Notes: generated from the sequence alone by a model not told the origin. Shown: positions 53,420 to 62,677, counted from the stretch's first letter. The stretch: DNA of 64,000 nucleotides from Dokdonia sinensis (GCF_003688895.1 NZ_REFV01000011.1:1-64000); one strand, 5' to 3'. A program made the numbers and translations.

Positions 53420-54085
53420 TTATGCCACCTTAAGACGTATCTCACTTCGGTTAAAGTCCAGAAAACTACTTGCCTTAAGTTCATTCATAATCGTATTAAG
53501 TGTAGGACGAGACGTCCCGATTAAACTCGCGATGTCTTTTTGAGTATACGGGTGTTTTATTACGGTGTCTCCTGTGTTAGGACAGCAGTAGCCGTAATCT
53601 TCGGCCATTTCGGCTAGGAATTCTTTTACTCTTGTGGTCGTGTCTTTAAATAGTAGGAGTTCTAGACGACGCTCTAGTTTTTTAAAGCGCATCCCAAGAA
53701 ATTTATAAAATCGTAATGTAAATGGGCGATTGTCTCGCATCAGATCTTGCATCGTAGCCACAGGAACAGGACATACAGACGTTGCGTTGTCCAGAGACTG
53801 TGCAAACTCATTGCGTGTTTCTTCTCCTAAAATAGCCTTCTCGCCAAAGAGTTCCCCTTTAGTTAGTATAGCTTTGATTACCTCTGTTCCATCCTCTTTG
53901 TAGTAGCCTATTTTTACCTTTCCGCGCTCGATGAGATATACTTTTGTAGCGCTATCCTCTTCAAAATAGATAAAATCTTGTTTTGGATAATGGGAAAACT
54001 CGTGTTTGTCCTTGTACTTTTTCATCTTATGCGGGCACAACATCTTAAAAACATTTACATCTTCAAAAAACCAAATAGCAGGCAT
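53420..54085 (-). CDS. Crp/Fnr-family transcription regulator
   Basis: 221 residues. Cyclic-nucleotide-binding beta barrel (about 30-140; YLIERGKVKIGYYKEDGTEVIKAIL, GELFGEKAIL) and a C-terminal helix-turn-helix (YTQKDIASLIGTSRPTLNTIMNELK, about 175-200). A CPHKM and other Cys residues exist, but no clear FNR iron-sulfur set. Targets unknown. The divergent right side is the accessory island. Confidence 0.85.
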   Translation of the reverse strand: MPAIWFFEDVNVFKMLCPHKMKKYKDKHEFSHYPKQDFIYFEEDSATKVYLIERGKVKIGYYKEDGTEVIKAILTKGELFGEKAILGEETRNEFAQSLDNATSVCPVPVATMQDLMRDNRPFTLRFYKFLGMRFKKLERRLELLLFKDTTTRVKEFLAEMAEDYGYCCPNTGDTVIKHPYTQKDIASLIGTSRPTLNTIMNELKASSFLDFNRSEIRLKVA

Positions 54086-54168
54086 AACGAGGTAGGATTT
54101 TAATGGTTCTTCCTTAAGTCTTCTTGAGATACGGTTCCTTACATTATCTGGATAATAAATGTGTTAGG

Positions 54169-54188
54169 TACGCTTTCGCGAAAGCGTA
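54169..54188. repeat. Iterated palindrome, 20 bp perfect
   Basis: TACGCTTTCGCGAAAGCGTA in the gap right of the Crp/Fnr gene. Confidence 0.92.
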
Positions 54189-54353
54189 TATAAGCTTTAA
54201 AGATTTCTATTTCCAAAATCTTAAAAAAGATAACAAAACTAACGTATTATCGCTGAAACAAATAATTTATCTTTACGGGATATCGACGACAAAAATCCAT
54301 TTTTATCCTGAGAATTTCCCGGTATATCGACGATAAAAGTTACTATATAACAA

Positions 54354-54367
54354 GTTGTAAGTAATGC
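54354..54367 (+). repeat. Left inverted repeat of the hicAB cassette
   Basis: GTTGTAAGTAATGC; its complement recurs with one change at 55055-55068. Confidence 0.65.
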
Positions 54368-54397
54368 TGGAAATCCGTCTTCGCATCAAAATTAGTT

Positions 54398-54427
54398 TTG
54401 TAAAAAGTAAATAATAGTTTACCTTTG
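54398..54427 (+). promoter_or_regulatory. Promoter of hicAB
   Basis: TTG (54398-54400), 19 bases, TACCTTTG (54420-54427); ATG of hicA follows 24 bases later. Confidence 0.55.
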
Positions 54428-54451
54428 TTGTCTAAATCAAAGCGAAACTGA

Positions 54452-54641
54452 ATGAAATGTTCCCAACTTTATCGAATATTAACAAAAGACGGTTGGTATG
54501 CGGTATCGCAAAAAGGTTCGCACGTTAAAATGCGACACGAAACAAAAAAAAGGAACGATTATTTTCCCGAACCACGGAAGTCAAGAAATGGGTAAAGGAT
54601 TGGAAAAGAAAATTCTAAAAGACGCTGGAATTAAAAAATAG
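54452..54641 (+). pseudogene. hicA: HicA-type mRNA interferase, frameshifted at A8
   Basis: The first 33 codons read as a HicA protein (MKCSQLYRILTKDGWY then KGSHVKMRHETKK, with the catalytic GSH His). At eight consecutive A (54544-54551) the frame must shift by one base to continue into GTIIFPNHGSQEMGKG and LEKKILKDAGIKK, ending at TAG 54639-54641. With seven A the frame would be intact, length 62, normal for HicA. The unshifted frame stops early. Either a broken toxin, or one restored by slippage on the A run. Confidence 0.75.
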
Positions 54642-54645
54642 GATT

Positions 54646-55041
54646 ATGGCAAAGAAGAAAAAAATAATAATGACAGTTGAGAAAACTAATACTGGATTTT
54701 CTGCCTTTTCAGCGGACTATCCAATATTTACGACTGGAAAATCAATTCCCGAACTGATTAACAACACATACGAAGCGACGGAATTACATTTTGAGGACGA
54801 AAAAATAAAAGTTGACCCAACCGACATTACATTTGAAATAGATTTTAAGCAGTTCTTTAAATTTTACAAGGTTTTAAATGCTAAGTTTCTTGCTGAGAAA
54901 ATTGGAATGAACGCTACTCTACTTTCTCAATATGTTTCAGGAACAAAAAAACCATCGGCGAAACAGACCGAGAAAATTTTGAGTGGAATTCACCAAATTG
55001 GACAGGAATTGAGCGGGATAAATCTATTACAAACCGCATAA
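54646..55041 (+). CDS. hicB: HicB-like antitoxin with helix-turn-helix
   Basis: 131 residues, four bases after hicA. N-terminal HicB-type partial RNase-H fold (TVEKTNTGFSAFSADYPIFTTGKSIPELI) and a C-terminal Xre-like helix-turn-helix (AKFLAEKIGMNATLLSQYVSGTKKPSAKQTEKIL). It should neutralise HicA and repress its own promoter at 54398-54427. Confidence 0.82.
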   Translation: MAKKKKIIMTVEKTNTGFSAFSADYPIFTTGKSIPELINNTYEATELHFEDEKIKVDPTDITFEIDFKQFFKFYKVLNAKFLAEKIGMNATLLSQYVSGTKKPSAKQTEKILSGIHQIGQELSGINLLQTA

Positions 55042-55054
55042 CAGAACGCGAAAA

Positions 55055-55068
55055 GCACTACTTACAAC
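55055..55068 (-). repeat. Right inverted repeat of the hicAB cassette
   Basis: GCACTACTTACAAC, complement of the left repeat at 13 of 14 positions, just after hicB, running into ACAACAAGGG. Confidence 0.65.
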
Positions 55069-55126
55069 AAGGGTAACCGTTGCACAAGCCACTAATTTCT
55101 AAAAATATGACCTTAAATGCGCCCAT

Positions 55127-55330
55127 TTAAGGGCGTTTTTGATGAATGGCATATTGAACTCGGCTCAAATTTGAGGAGCTAAGACCAAGGTAGATTACGT
55201 TTTTGAGTACGGTTTTCAAGTTTTTAATAAAGGCCTTGCTTTCTGCCCCATTTTTTAAGCGTTTCTCTTCAAATTTAAGGTATTTCTTCAGGTTATAGGT
55301 GATGACCGAGAGGTGCACAAAATACAACAC
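55127..55330 (-). pseudogene. Possible C-terminal remnant of a transposase
   Basis: A 67-residue minus-strand frame with a TTG at its start contains VHLSVITYNLKKYLKFEEKR, reminiscent of the C-terminal end of IS1182/IS4-type transposases, then a basic tail. No catalytic domain, no inverted repeat found. It fits with the accessory nature of the island. The identification rests on one motif only. Confidence 0.4.
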
Positions 55331-55650
55331 ACCAAGAATAAAAGAAAACCAGATAAATAAAGTAAAAACGATGAAAAGCAGCTGTAGACATAGGCTTTAC
55401 GTTCATCTCATACAATCTCAAAAGAATCTAGAACCTGCTCAAGACTTCCAGTAACAGTCTACATCAGGTGTATATGAAAAAATGAGCTTTCTTAAGAGAA
55501 ATTTTAAGTCAAATACAGTTATTATCCCCTCAAAACATAAAAAACAAGCTGGAACCACTACACCTAGACTAAAAAAAGTATTTTAGTAGAAATTAAAGGG
55601 TGGTTATTAGACAGATTGCCGTTGTAAATAATTTAAGAAAACCGAAACTT
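55331..55650. other. Gap before the orphan lipoprotein
   Basis: AT-rich, with a 17-base copy (AATCTAGAACCTGCTCA, 55425-55441) of the sequence at the four-repeat lipoprotein promoter. No convincing gene or promoter; a hydrophobic frame runs into the transposase-like end but resembles nothing I know. Confidence 0.5.
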
Positions 55651-56172
55651 ATGAAAAAAATAAATTTAGCATCATTAATTTTAATCAGTTTAATGTTTAT
55701 AAACTGTTCTTCTGATGATGATGATGACAATCAAGAGGCAGCTTCTATTATTGGACAATGGAAACTGGAATCCAAATTGTTTGGTGGTAATCAATTAACT
55801 TTAGATGATTGCGAGCAAGGAGAAGGTGTAATTTTTACTGATAATTTTATAGCTAATTTTATAATAGTTGATATAGAAGGATTTGAGCCAGATATAATTC
55901 AAGAAGGATTTGAAGATTGCGATTTCAGGTATGCTGAATATACATATTTATTGAATGAAACGAATAAATTATTATATAGAATTGTGGAGGGCGAAGGAGC
56001 AACAGCTGGAGTTGATGATTCGATAACAATATTCGAAATTGAAATTTTAAATAATCAAAGCTTAAGAATAAAAAGTATTGCACGGAGTAATCAAGGTACA
56101 ATTAATGATGTTGAAATGAATAGTGTTGATATTGATGCAAGTTCTCGACAAACTCTAATCTACACGAGATAA
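55651..56172 (+). CDS. Orphan lipoprotein, lipocalin-like
   Basis: 173 residues from the ATG at 55651. Lipobox (MFINCSSDDDDDN) places Cys at about 20, followed by an Asp run. SIIGQWKLESKLFGGNQL and later FEIEILNNQSLRIKS resemble small lipocalin-like (META/DUF4923-type) lipoproteins of Bacteroidota. AT-rich, unlike core genes around it; belongs to the accessory island. Ends next to another TTTACAACAAGGG. Confidence 0.65.
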   Translation: MKKINLASLILISLMFINCSSDDDDDNQEAASIIGQWKLESKLFGGNQLTLDDCEQGEGVIFTDNFIANFIIVDIEGFEPDIIQEGFEDCDFRYAEYTYLLNETNKLLYRIVEGEGATAGVDDSITIFEIEILNNQSLRIKSIARSNQGTINDVEMNSVDIDASSRQTLIYTR

Positions 56173-56226
56173 ACTATTTACAACAAGGGATAGAGCATAT
56201 AAAAAGTAAATAATTCACCCACAAAA

Positions 56227-56252
56227 AAACTCCGCTGTAACCAGCGGAGTTT
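56227..56252. terminator. Bidirectional terminator between lipoprotein and aconitase
   Basis: AAACTCCGCTG, loop TAAC, CAGCGGAGTTT, flanked by A and T runs. Confidence 0.85.
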
Positions 56253-56278
56253 TCTATTATTTATAAGCCAACTTAGGG

Positions 56279-58552
56279 TTAAGCAGCATTCTCCTTCTTA
56301 ATAAGGTTTAAAGCACTTCCCTCTCGGTACCAAGCAATTTGAGCCGCATTGTACGTGTGGTTTACTTTAATAGTATCCTTGCTTCCATCTGCGTGTACGA
56401 TTTCCACAGTAAGTGGTTTGTCTGGTGCAAAGTCTGCAATATCTACAAAGTTAAAGGTGTCATCTTCTTGAATAAGGTCATAGTCTGCTTCGTTTGCAAA
56501 CGTGAGTCCTAACATTCCTTGCTTCTTTAAGTTTGTCTCGTGTATACGGGCAAATGACTTAACAATTACTGCGGCTACGCCTAAGTGACGTGGCTCCATT
56601 GCTGCGTGCTCGCGAGAAGAACCTTCTCCATAGTTGTGATCTCCCACGACCACCGTGTAAATACCAGCTTTTTTATATTCACGCTGGGTATCTGGAACTC
56701 CGCCATACTCACCTGTCAACTGGTTCTTAACAAAGTTTGTTTTCTTTCCGAAAGCATTTACAGCTCCTATCAGACAATTGTTAGATATATTATCCAAGTG
56801 TCCTCTAAAACGTAGCCAAGGTCCTGCCATAGAGATATGGTCTGTTGTACATTTTCCAAAAGCTTTGATAAGCAACTTCATCCCTTGCATATCGCTGTCC
56901 TTAATAGGCTCAAAAGGAGTAAGAAGCTCTAAGCGTTCTGAGTCTTCTGCTACTTTTACTTCGACCTTGCTGCCGTCTTCTACTGGAGCGAGATAGCCAT
57001 TATCTTGCACTTCAAAACCTTTAGGAGGTAATTCCCACCCTGTAGGCTCGTCAAATTTTACTTCCTGTCCATCCTCATTAATTAGTGTATCTGTCATCGG
57101 ATTAAAATCCAAACGTCCGGCTATTGCAATTGCAGCAGTCACCTCTGGAGATGCTACAAAAGCGTGCGTGTTCGGATTACCATCTGCTCGCTTTGCAAAG
57201 TTTCTATTAAAGGAGTGTACAATACTGTTTTTAGGAGCATTTTTAGGGTCACTGTAACGCGCCCATTGTCCGATACAAGGTCCACAAGCATTTGTAAAAA
57301 TCTTTGCATCTAGTTTTTCAAAAATCCCTAAGATACCGTCACGCTCTGTTGTAAATCTTACAAGTTCAGAGCCTGGATTAATACCTAATTCAGCCTTCAT
57401 CTTAAGTCCTTTATCTATTGCTTGTTGTGCTATAGAAGATGCTCTAGATAAATCTTCGTAAGACGAGTTTGTACAAGAACCTATAAGTCCCCACTCTACT
57501 TGAAGCGGCCACTCGTTTTTAGTTGCTTTGTCTGTCATATCTTTCCCTACAGTCGTAGAAAGGTCTGGAGTAAACGGCCCATTAAGTAGTGGTCCTAGTT
57601 CAGAAAGATTAATATCTATTACTTGATCAAAATATTGCTCTGGGTTTGCGTATACCTCTGCATCTGCCGTAAGATACTCTTTTACCTTATTTGCTGCATC
57701 TGCAACATCTGCGCGGTCTGTAGCACGTAAATAGCGCTCCATAGACTCGTCATATCCAAAGGTAGAAGTTGTAGCTCCTATCTCTGCTCCCATATTACAA
57801 ATCGTTCCTTTTCCAGTACAGGACATTGCTGTAGCCCCAGGACCAAAATATTCTACAATTGCTCCTGTTCCTCCTTTTGCGGTTAGAATTTCGGCAACTT
57901 TTAGGATAACATCCTTAGGTGCTGTCCATCCAGAGAGTTTTCCAGTAAGTCTTACCCCAATGAGTTTTGGGAATTTAAGCTCCCAAGCCATACCTGCCAT
58001 CACATCTACCGCATCTGCACCTCCTACTCCTATGGCAACCATACCGAGACCACCAGCATTTACTGTGTGAGAATCTGTACCTATCATCATTCCTCCAGGG
58101 AATGCGTAGTTTTCTAATACTACTTGATGGATAATTCCCGCTCCTGGTTTCCAAAAACCGATACCGTATTTATTTGATACCGATTCTAAAAAGTCAAAAA
58201 CCTCACTAGAAACATCATTTGCGTTCTTTAGGTCTGCTACTGCACCGTCTTTTGCTTGAATTAAGTGATCACAATGTACTGTTGTTGGTACCGCAACTTT
58301 ATCCTTTCCAGCTTGCATAAACTGTAATAATGCCATTTGTGCCGTAGCATCCTGACAAGCGATACGATCTGGTGCGAAGTCTACATAATCCTTACCGCGT
58401 GTAAAAGCTTTTGTCGCTTTTCCTTCCCAGAGGTGGGAATATAAAATCTTCTCAGAGAGTGTCAAAGGTTTTCCTACAAGGTCACGAGCAGCGTCTACGC
58501 GCTCTGACATATTTGCATAAACCTTCTTGATCATATCAATATCAAATGCCAT
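56279..58552 (-). CDS. Aconitate hydratase
   Basis: 757 residues; citrate/isocitrate isomerisation with a 4Fe-4S cluster. Cluster ligands are in [11 protein letters not shown] (Cys about 363) and ACGPCIGQW (two Cys about 426 and 429). [23 protein letters not shown] and the C-terminal swivel [18 protein letters not shown] are intact. This layout and length match the mitochondrial-type aconitase found in Bacteroidota. Confidence 0.95.
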   Translation of the reverse strand: MAFDIDMIKKVYANMSERVDAARDLVGKPLTLSEKILYSHLWEGKATKAFTRGKDYVDFAPDRIACQDATAQMALLQFMQAGKDKVAVPTTVHCDHLIQAKDGAVADLKNANDVSSEVFDFLESVSNKYGIGFWKPGAGIIHQVVLENYAFPGGMMIGTDSHTVNAGGLGMVAIGVGGADAVDVMAGMAWELKFPKLIGVRLTGKLSGWTAPKDVILKVAEILTAKGGTGAIVEYFGPGATAMSCTGKGTICNMGAEIGATTSTFGYDESMERYLRATDRADVADAANKVKEYLTADAEVYANPEQYFDQVIDINLSELGPLLNGPFTPDLSTTVGKDMTDKATKNEWPLQVEWGLIGSCTNSSYEDLSRASSIAQQAIDKGLKMKAELGINPGSELVRFTTERDGILGIFEKLDAKIFTNACGPCIGQWARYSDPKNAPKNSIVHSFNRNFAKRADGNPNTHAFVASPEVTAAIAIAGRLDFNPMTDTLINEDGQEVKFDEPTGWELPPKGFEVQDNGYLAPVEDGSKVEVKVAEDSERLELLTPFEPIKDSDMQGMKLLIKAFGKCTTDHISMAGPWLRFRGHLDNISNNCLIGAVNAFGKKTNFVKNQLTGEYGGVPDTQREYKKAGIYTVVVGDHNYGEGSSREHAAMEPRHLGVAAVIVKSFARIHETNLKKQGMLGLTFANEADYDLIQEDDTFNFVDIADFAPDKPLTVEIVHADGSKDTIKVNHTYNAAQIAWYREGSALNLIKKENAA

Positions 58553-58625
58553 ATATAGTTTTTTTTAGTTTGGATTATTGTGCAATTACACCTTCAAATA
58601 GCTTTACGAAATTACGAAATCGTAG

Positions 58626-58708
58626 TGACAATGGCAATAGGCAAAGAGATATGGCTACGTGGCGCTACACTTTGTACTTTCGGCAAAAGGTTAGACCTGC
58701 CATTGTCA
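58626..58708. repeat. Distant inverted repeat
   Basis: TGACAATGGCA (58626-58636) and TGCCATTGTCA (58698-58708), 61 bases apart, upstream of aconitase. Could be a long hairpin or an operator pair. Confidence 0.5.
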
Positions 58709-58722
58709 TATCCACAAAAAGA

Positions 58723-58759
58723 ACCGCCTCAAATTATCATAATAACAATTTGAGGCGGT
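58723..58759 (-). terminator. Terminator of the 58825-59316 lipoprotein gene
   Basis: ACCGCCTCAAATT and AATTTGAGGCGGT arms, then TTCTTTTTG on the minus strand. Confidence 0.75.
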
Positions 58760-58794
58760 AGTAGGATTTTTTACACTTAGGGTGTTGCGGAGTC

Positions 58795-58810
58795 CGCTTT
58801 CGCGAAAGCG
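58795..58810. repeat. Iterated palindrome, intergenic
   Basis: CGCTTTCGCGAAAGCG between the lipoprotein stop and its terminator. Confidence 0.9.
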
Positions 58811-58824
58811 TAATAGTTTATACT

Positions 58825-59316
58825 TTAAAGTCGTTGAAAATTTCCGATATAACTGCCAGAAACTAATTTTCCGTCAGTACGGGTAAATTCGAATATGATA
58901 TCTATTTCTTGGTCAAAATTATTAAAGTTTACGATACGCATAAAGCCTTTTTCTGTGTTTTCTTGCCCCAGAACATCTGCACCTTGCACTACTCCATTTT
59001 CCATACGCCCAGAGACGATCGCATTGCACTTCTCAAGTTTCTGACCTACGGTATAGGTAAGCTCGTTTAAATTACCATTTTTAGTGGAGAATATAACAAA
59101 ATGACCTTCTTCATCACCTTCTGTTGTGAGATTGCGGTTAGACAGAACGATGTTGTTGTCCTCATCTATAAACACAAGATCTGTTATGTAAGCAGTCTTT
59201 TCGAACTCGAAGCCGTTATCACCCGCCAGGGTATTATTAGGGACGCTATCGTCATCACTACAAGATGTAAAAGCGAAAAGACAAGTGAATGCAAGTAAAA
59301 GTAATTTTGATTTCAT
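58825..59316 (-). CDS. Hypothetical lipoprotein
   Basis: 163 residues with lipobox AFTSC (Cys-19) and an acidic spacer DDDSVP. Beta-rich (ITDLVFIDEDNNIVLS, DIIFEFTRTDGKLVSGSYIGNF). No named domain. Downstream palindrome and terminator separate it from aconitase. Confidence 0.72.
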   Translation of the reverse strand: MKSKLLLLAFTCLFAFTSCSDDDSVPNNTLAGDNGFEFEKTAYITDLVFIDEDNNIVLSNRNLTTEGDEEGHFVIFSTKNGNLNELTYTVGQKLEKCNAIVSGRMENGVVQGADVLGQENTEKGFMRIVNFNNFDQEIDIIFEFTRTDGKLVSGSYIGNFQRL

Positions 59317-59445
59317 AATCTAGCTGACTTGGGGTTAACTACTAGCCAAATTAAGAATAAATTACCAAATCATCGGTAAAAAAACGTAATTATTCGATGA
59401 AATACACAATTATGCAATCACGAGTAATTAATGAATGATGAATTT

Positions 59446-60399
59446 TTAGAAAAGACTTTTGATAATCTCCTCAATACTAAGCCCCTCAGCCTCTGCCTTA
59501 TAATTTTTTATAAGTCGATGTCTTAAGATTCCTTCGGCTACGGCTTGAACATCTTCTATATCTGGAGAAAATTTACCGTGTATCGCGGCGTGTGTCTTTG
59601 CTCCTAGGATTAGATTTTGTGAAGCACGTGGCCCCGCTCCCCAATCTACAAAGTCATTTACAAGTTGAGTAGCATTTTCTGTTTTGGGACGTGTCTTACT
59701 CACCATATTTACGGCATACTCAATAACATTATCTGCGACCGGAATACGCCTTATGAGTTGTTGAAAGTCTATAATTTCCTGAGCTGTAAATAAGGCATCT
59801 ACGGTAGGCTTCTTATCTGCCGTTGTGGCTTTTACAACGTCTACTTCTTCTTGAAAGGAAGGGTATTTTAAGTTTATAGAGAACATAAAACGGTCCAACT
59901 GTGCTTCTGGAAGCGGATACGTTCCTTCTTGCTCAATAGGGTTCTGCGTGGCTAAAACAAAATACGGCAAACTTAATGGATATCGCTGTCCAGCAACTGT
60001 TACCACCCGTTCTTGCATTGCTTCTAAAAGCGCGGCCTGAGTCTTAGGTGGCGTTCTGTTTATCTCATCTGCAAGTACAATGTTTGCAAAAATAGGACCT
60101 TTAATAAATTTAAATTTTCTAGACTCGTCCAGAATTTCTGAGCCTAGAATATCACTAGGCATTAGATCTGGAGTAAACTGAATTCTTTTAAAATCAAGAC
60201 CTAAAGCTGTAGCAATTGTGTTGACCATTAGTGTTTTTGCAAGACCGGGAACCCCAACCAATAAAGCATGACCTCCTGAAAAAATTGAAATAAGAATTTG
60301 ATCAATTACAATTTCTTGTCCTACAATGATCTTTGAAATCTCCTTTTTAAGGACTTTATGTTTTTGTACTAATGCTTCAATCGCTGCAACGTCAGACAT
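59446..60399 (-). CDS. MoxR-family AAA+ ATPase
   Basis: 317 residues. Walker A GVPGLAKT, Walker B VLADEINRTPPKTQAALLEAMQER, sensor 1 FVLATQNPIEQEG, and the lid domain. MoxR proteins are chaperone-like ATPases for metal-centre or complex assembly, often with VWA partners (a VWA protein lies at 22275 but far away). Three bases after the PPIase gene upstream. Confidence 0.92.
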   Translation of the reverse strand: MSDVAAIEALVQKHKVLKKEISKIIVGQEIVIDQILISIFSGGHALLVGVPGLAKTLMVNTIATALGLDFKRIQFTPDLMPSDILGSEILDESRKFKFIKGPIFANIVLADEINRTPPKTQAALLEAMQERVVTVAGQRYPLSLPYFVLATQNPIEQEGTYPLPEAQLDRFMFSINLKYPSFQEEVDVVKATTADKKPTVDALFTAQEIIDFQQLIRRIPVADNVIEYAVNMVSKTRPKTENATQLVNDFVDWGAGPRASQNLILGAKTHAAIHGKFSPDIEDVQAVAEGILRHRLIKNYKAEAEGLSIEEIIKSLF

Positions 60400-60402
60400 A
60401 TT

Positions 60403-61863
60403 TTATTTTTCTTTTTTTAGCCAGTTATTAGAAAGCTCACAATCTCTATTATCACCGTTTATTTTAATATAGGTTTCGGCAATTTTCTCTTTTTGCCATT
60501 TTTGGATTGTACGGATCTTTTTCTCTTTTAAAGCAAGATCCTTAATCTTCACGTAATCCTGCTTAAAATCTGCAAGATGCTCTTCGTAACGCTTATTTAC
60601 GGTGAGTATTTTAAAGTTTGTAGTTCCCTTGCGATCTGGATCGTTAAAAACCTCTGAGATCTCACCCACCTGTAACGTAGCTACTCTAGGATAAATACTT
60701 GGATCTAATTTTGTCAACTCAAAACGCTGATCTAATGTTATGTCATTTGTAAGAACGCCATCATTAAACTTTGTTGTTGTATCTGTAGAAAACTCCTGAA
60801 CTGCATCTACAAAATCTAAGGATCCTTCCTCGATTTTACTTTTTATAAGCTTAAGCTCGTCTTTTGCTTCTTGCTCTTGTTCCTCGGTAATCACTGGTCT
60901 TAATATAATGTGCCTGATCTCCAGATTTTCACCTCTTATTTTATCTACTGTAAGGATATGAAAACCGTCAGGAGTTTCAAACGGCTCACTTACCTCTCCC
61001 GGTTGAAGAGAAAATGCAACGTCCATAAATTCCTTATGAAATGGTGTTTTCCTATTAATTACATATAGTCCTCCATTTGTGTTAGACCCTGGATCTTGTG
61101 AATATAATACTGCTTTTGTAGCAAAACTACTTCCGTTTTCTACTATATCCTCTCTGTACTGCTCGAGAGTTTTGATGGCTTTTGCACGTTCTTCTTCAGA
61201 AGCCTTTGGTGTTATTACAATCTGTGCGATTTCCAATTCTACTCCGAAAGTAGGAAGTTCATCTTTTGGGATTTTCTTAAAGAAAGTACGTACTTCTTCA
61301 GGAGTGACCTCAACTTCTGAAATGATTTTCTCACTCATTAAGCGAGCCAGCTCATTGTTCTTATTAATTTCAAACAAATCTGCTCGTAAATCTGCCATAC
61401 TTTCTTTCTTGAAAAATTCGACCACTTTCTGGTCACTTCCAAGTTGGCTTTTAAAACGCTCTATCTGTTGGTCTGAGTAGGCATTAATCTGTGACTCTCT
61501 TACTTCCAAACTATCTTGTACTGCGTGGTGTGTCATTAAACTACTCTCGAGCATACTCTCAAACATCTGACAACGAGAGATATCTTCAACATCTCTTCCC
61601 TGTGACCTTAAATCTATAAGTGTTTTATCTACGTCGAATTCCAGAATAACATATTCTCCCACTACTCCTGCTACTCCATCTAATTTAAAAGGCTTAAAGG
61701 GCGTCTTTGTAGTGTCTACTACCTCTAGCATAGCCATTTCTTCTCCTGCATCTGCCACAACATCTTCTGTTACGGGCTCTTGGGCACATAATGATTGTCC
61801 AAAACATACGATGGCTAGCATCGCGCTACTTAAATATTTCAAATTTTTTGTCTTTAATTGCAT
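60403..61863 (-). CDS. SurA-like periplasmic peptidyl-prolyl isomerase, two parvulin domains
   Basis: 486 residues. Signal peptide (about 1-27, FGQSLCAQ), N-terminal SurA-type helical domain, then two parvulin modules (about 190-300: LEIAQIVITPK, GGLYVINRKTPFHKEFMDVAFSLQPGEVSEPFETPDGFHIL; about 310-410: LEIRHIILRP, GVLTNDITLDQRF). It folds outer-membrane proteins. Start overlaps the end of the upstream gene by 38 bases. Confidence 0.88.
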   Translation of the reverse strand: MQLKTKNLKYLSSAMLAIVCFGQSLCAQEPVTEDVVADAGEEMAMLEVVDTTKTPFKPFKLDGVAGVVGEYVILEFDVDKTLIDLRSQGRDVEDISRCQMFESMLESSLMTHHAVQDSLEVRESQINAYSDQQIERFKSQLGSDQKVVEFFKKESMADLRADLFEINKNNELARLMSEKIISEVEVTPEEVRTFFKKIPKDELPTFGVELEIAQIVITPKASEEERAKAIKTLEQYREDIVENGSSFATKAVLYSQDPGSNTNGGLYVINRKTPFHKEFMDVAFSLQPGEVSEPFETPDGFHILTVDKIRGENLEIRHIILRPVITEEQEQEAKDELKLIKSKIEEGSLDFVDAVQEFSTDTTTKFNDGVLTNDITLDQRFELTKLDPSIYPRVATLQVGEISEVFNDPDRKGTTNFKILTVNKRYEEHLADFKQDYVKIKDLALKEKKIRTIQKWQKEKIAETYIKINGDNRDCELSNNWLKKEK

Positions 61864-62677
61864 CTTCCTTTATCTCTTTTTCGAGCTGTTTTACTAACTC
61901 TAATTTCCTCTTATTTAAAATAATTTGATTAATTGTTGGCCTAACATATTCTAACGGTGCCATATCTTTTATAGAAAGCGTATTGTTTACAGCGATCAAA
62001 TATAATCCTAATGAATCTCGCAGTTGTAGGAAATTAGTTTTTTTTAACAACACATCTGCATTGTCCTTTGTTATCATTCCTATCTGAGACCGTACTTGAC
62101 TTCTCTTAACCCAGGTACTATCGTTTAGAAAATATGACTTAAACTGGAGACTCAGAGAATCTAATGCATATTTGTCTTCTTCCTTAAAATCTATAAAATG
62201 CTTTTTAAGTCTTTCTAAATTAGTATAGTCCTCAGGAAGGTGAATGTATCGTAATTGCACTAAGGGCTCATTAAGAACAAAATTTTCTTTTTCGTCCTCG
62301 TATAAAGTTTCGGCTGTTTTATCAGTCACAATAGTATCTAAACGCTGAATAATGAGGGCGTCCTTGTACGACTTTGTGTAGAGATCCTCCCTATACTTTT
62401 TTACAAGTTCATCAAACTTATCTTGCTCATCGCTTGACAGGTTGCGTTTTGCTCCTTCTACAAGTAGTTGTCTTGTTGCCCAATTATTTATAAAGGCATT
62501 TGCTATTCTAGAACTGTCCTGAATACTTAGTCCTTCAGGCACATTTTCATCTAGAGTATTGCGCGTTAAATAAGTATCATAAACACGAGCAACTACATCT
62601 TGTTCTTTCTCTGTTGTAAATAAACTACAGCTTATAAACAACCCCAAGAAACAGATGTAGAACAGCATTCTAGACAT
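61826..62677 (-). CDS. PPIase-like lipoprotein without a clear catalytic core
   Basis: 283 residues with lipobox LFISC (Cys-17). The N-terminal half resembles the SurA chaperone domain (INNWATRQLLVEGAKRNLSSDEQDKFDELV), while the parvulin signature is poorly kept. It is coupled on both sides: start overlaps the upstream stop (TAATG) and its end overlaps the next start. Probably a chaperone partner of the other two isomerases. Confidence 0.7.
   Translation of the reverse strand: MSRMLFYICFLGLFISCSLFTTEKEQDVVARVYDTYLTRNTLDENVPEGLSIQDSSRIANAFINNWATRQLLVEGAKRNLSSDEQDKFDELVKKYREDLYTKSYKDALIIQRLDTIVTDKTAETLYEDEKENFVLNEPLVQLRYIHLPEDYTNLERLKKHFIDFKEEDKYALDSLSLQFKSYFLNDSTWVKRSQVRSQIGMITKDNADVLLKKTNFLQLRDSLGLYLIAVNNTLSIKDMAPLEYVRPTINQIILNKRKLELVKQLEKEIKEDAIKDKKFEIFK

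Larger units (their letters stand above)
54086..54451. other. Gap between the Crp/Fnr gene and hicA
   Basis: Holds a 20-base palindrome (54169-54188), direct repeats TATCGACGA (near 54281 and 54324), the left inverted repeat GTTGTAAGTAATGC (54354-54367) and the hic promoter. I see no gene in it. Confidence 0.6.

Noticed and set aside
661-58810. Palindrome as ParB parS sites
   Set aside because: The consensus parS differs (TGTTTCACGTGAAACA), and dozens of evenly spread copies do not fit origin-proximal clusters.
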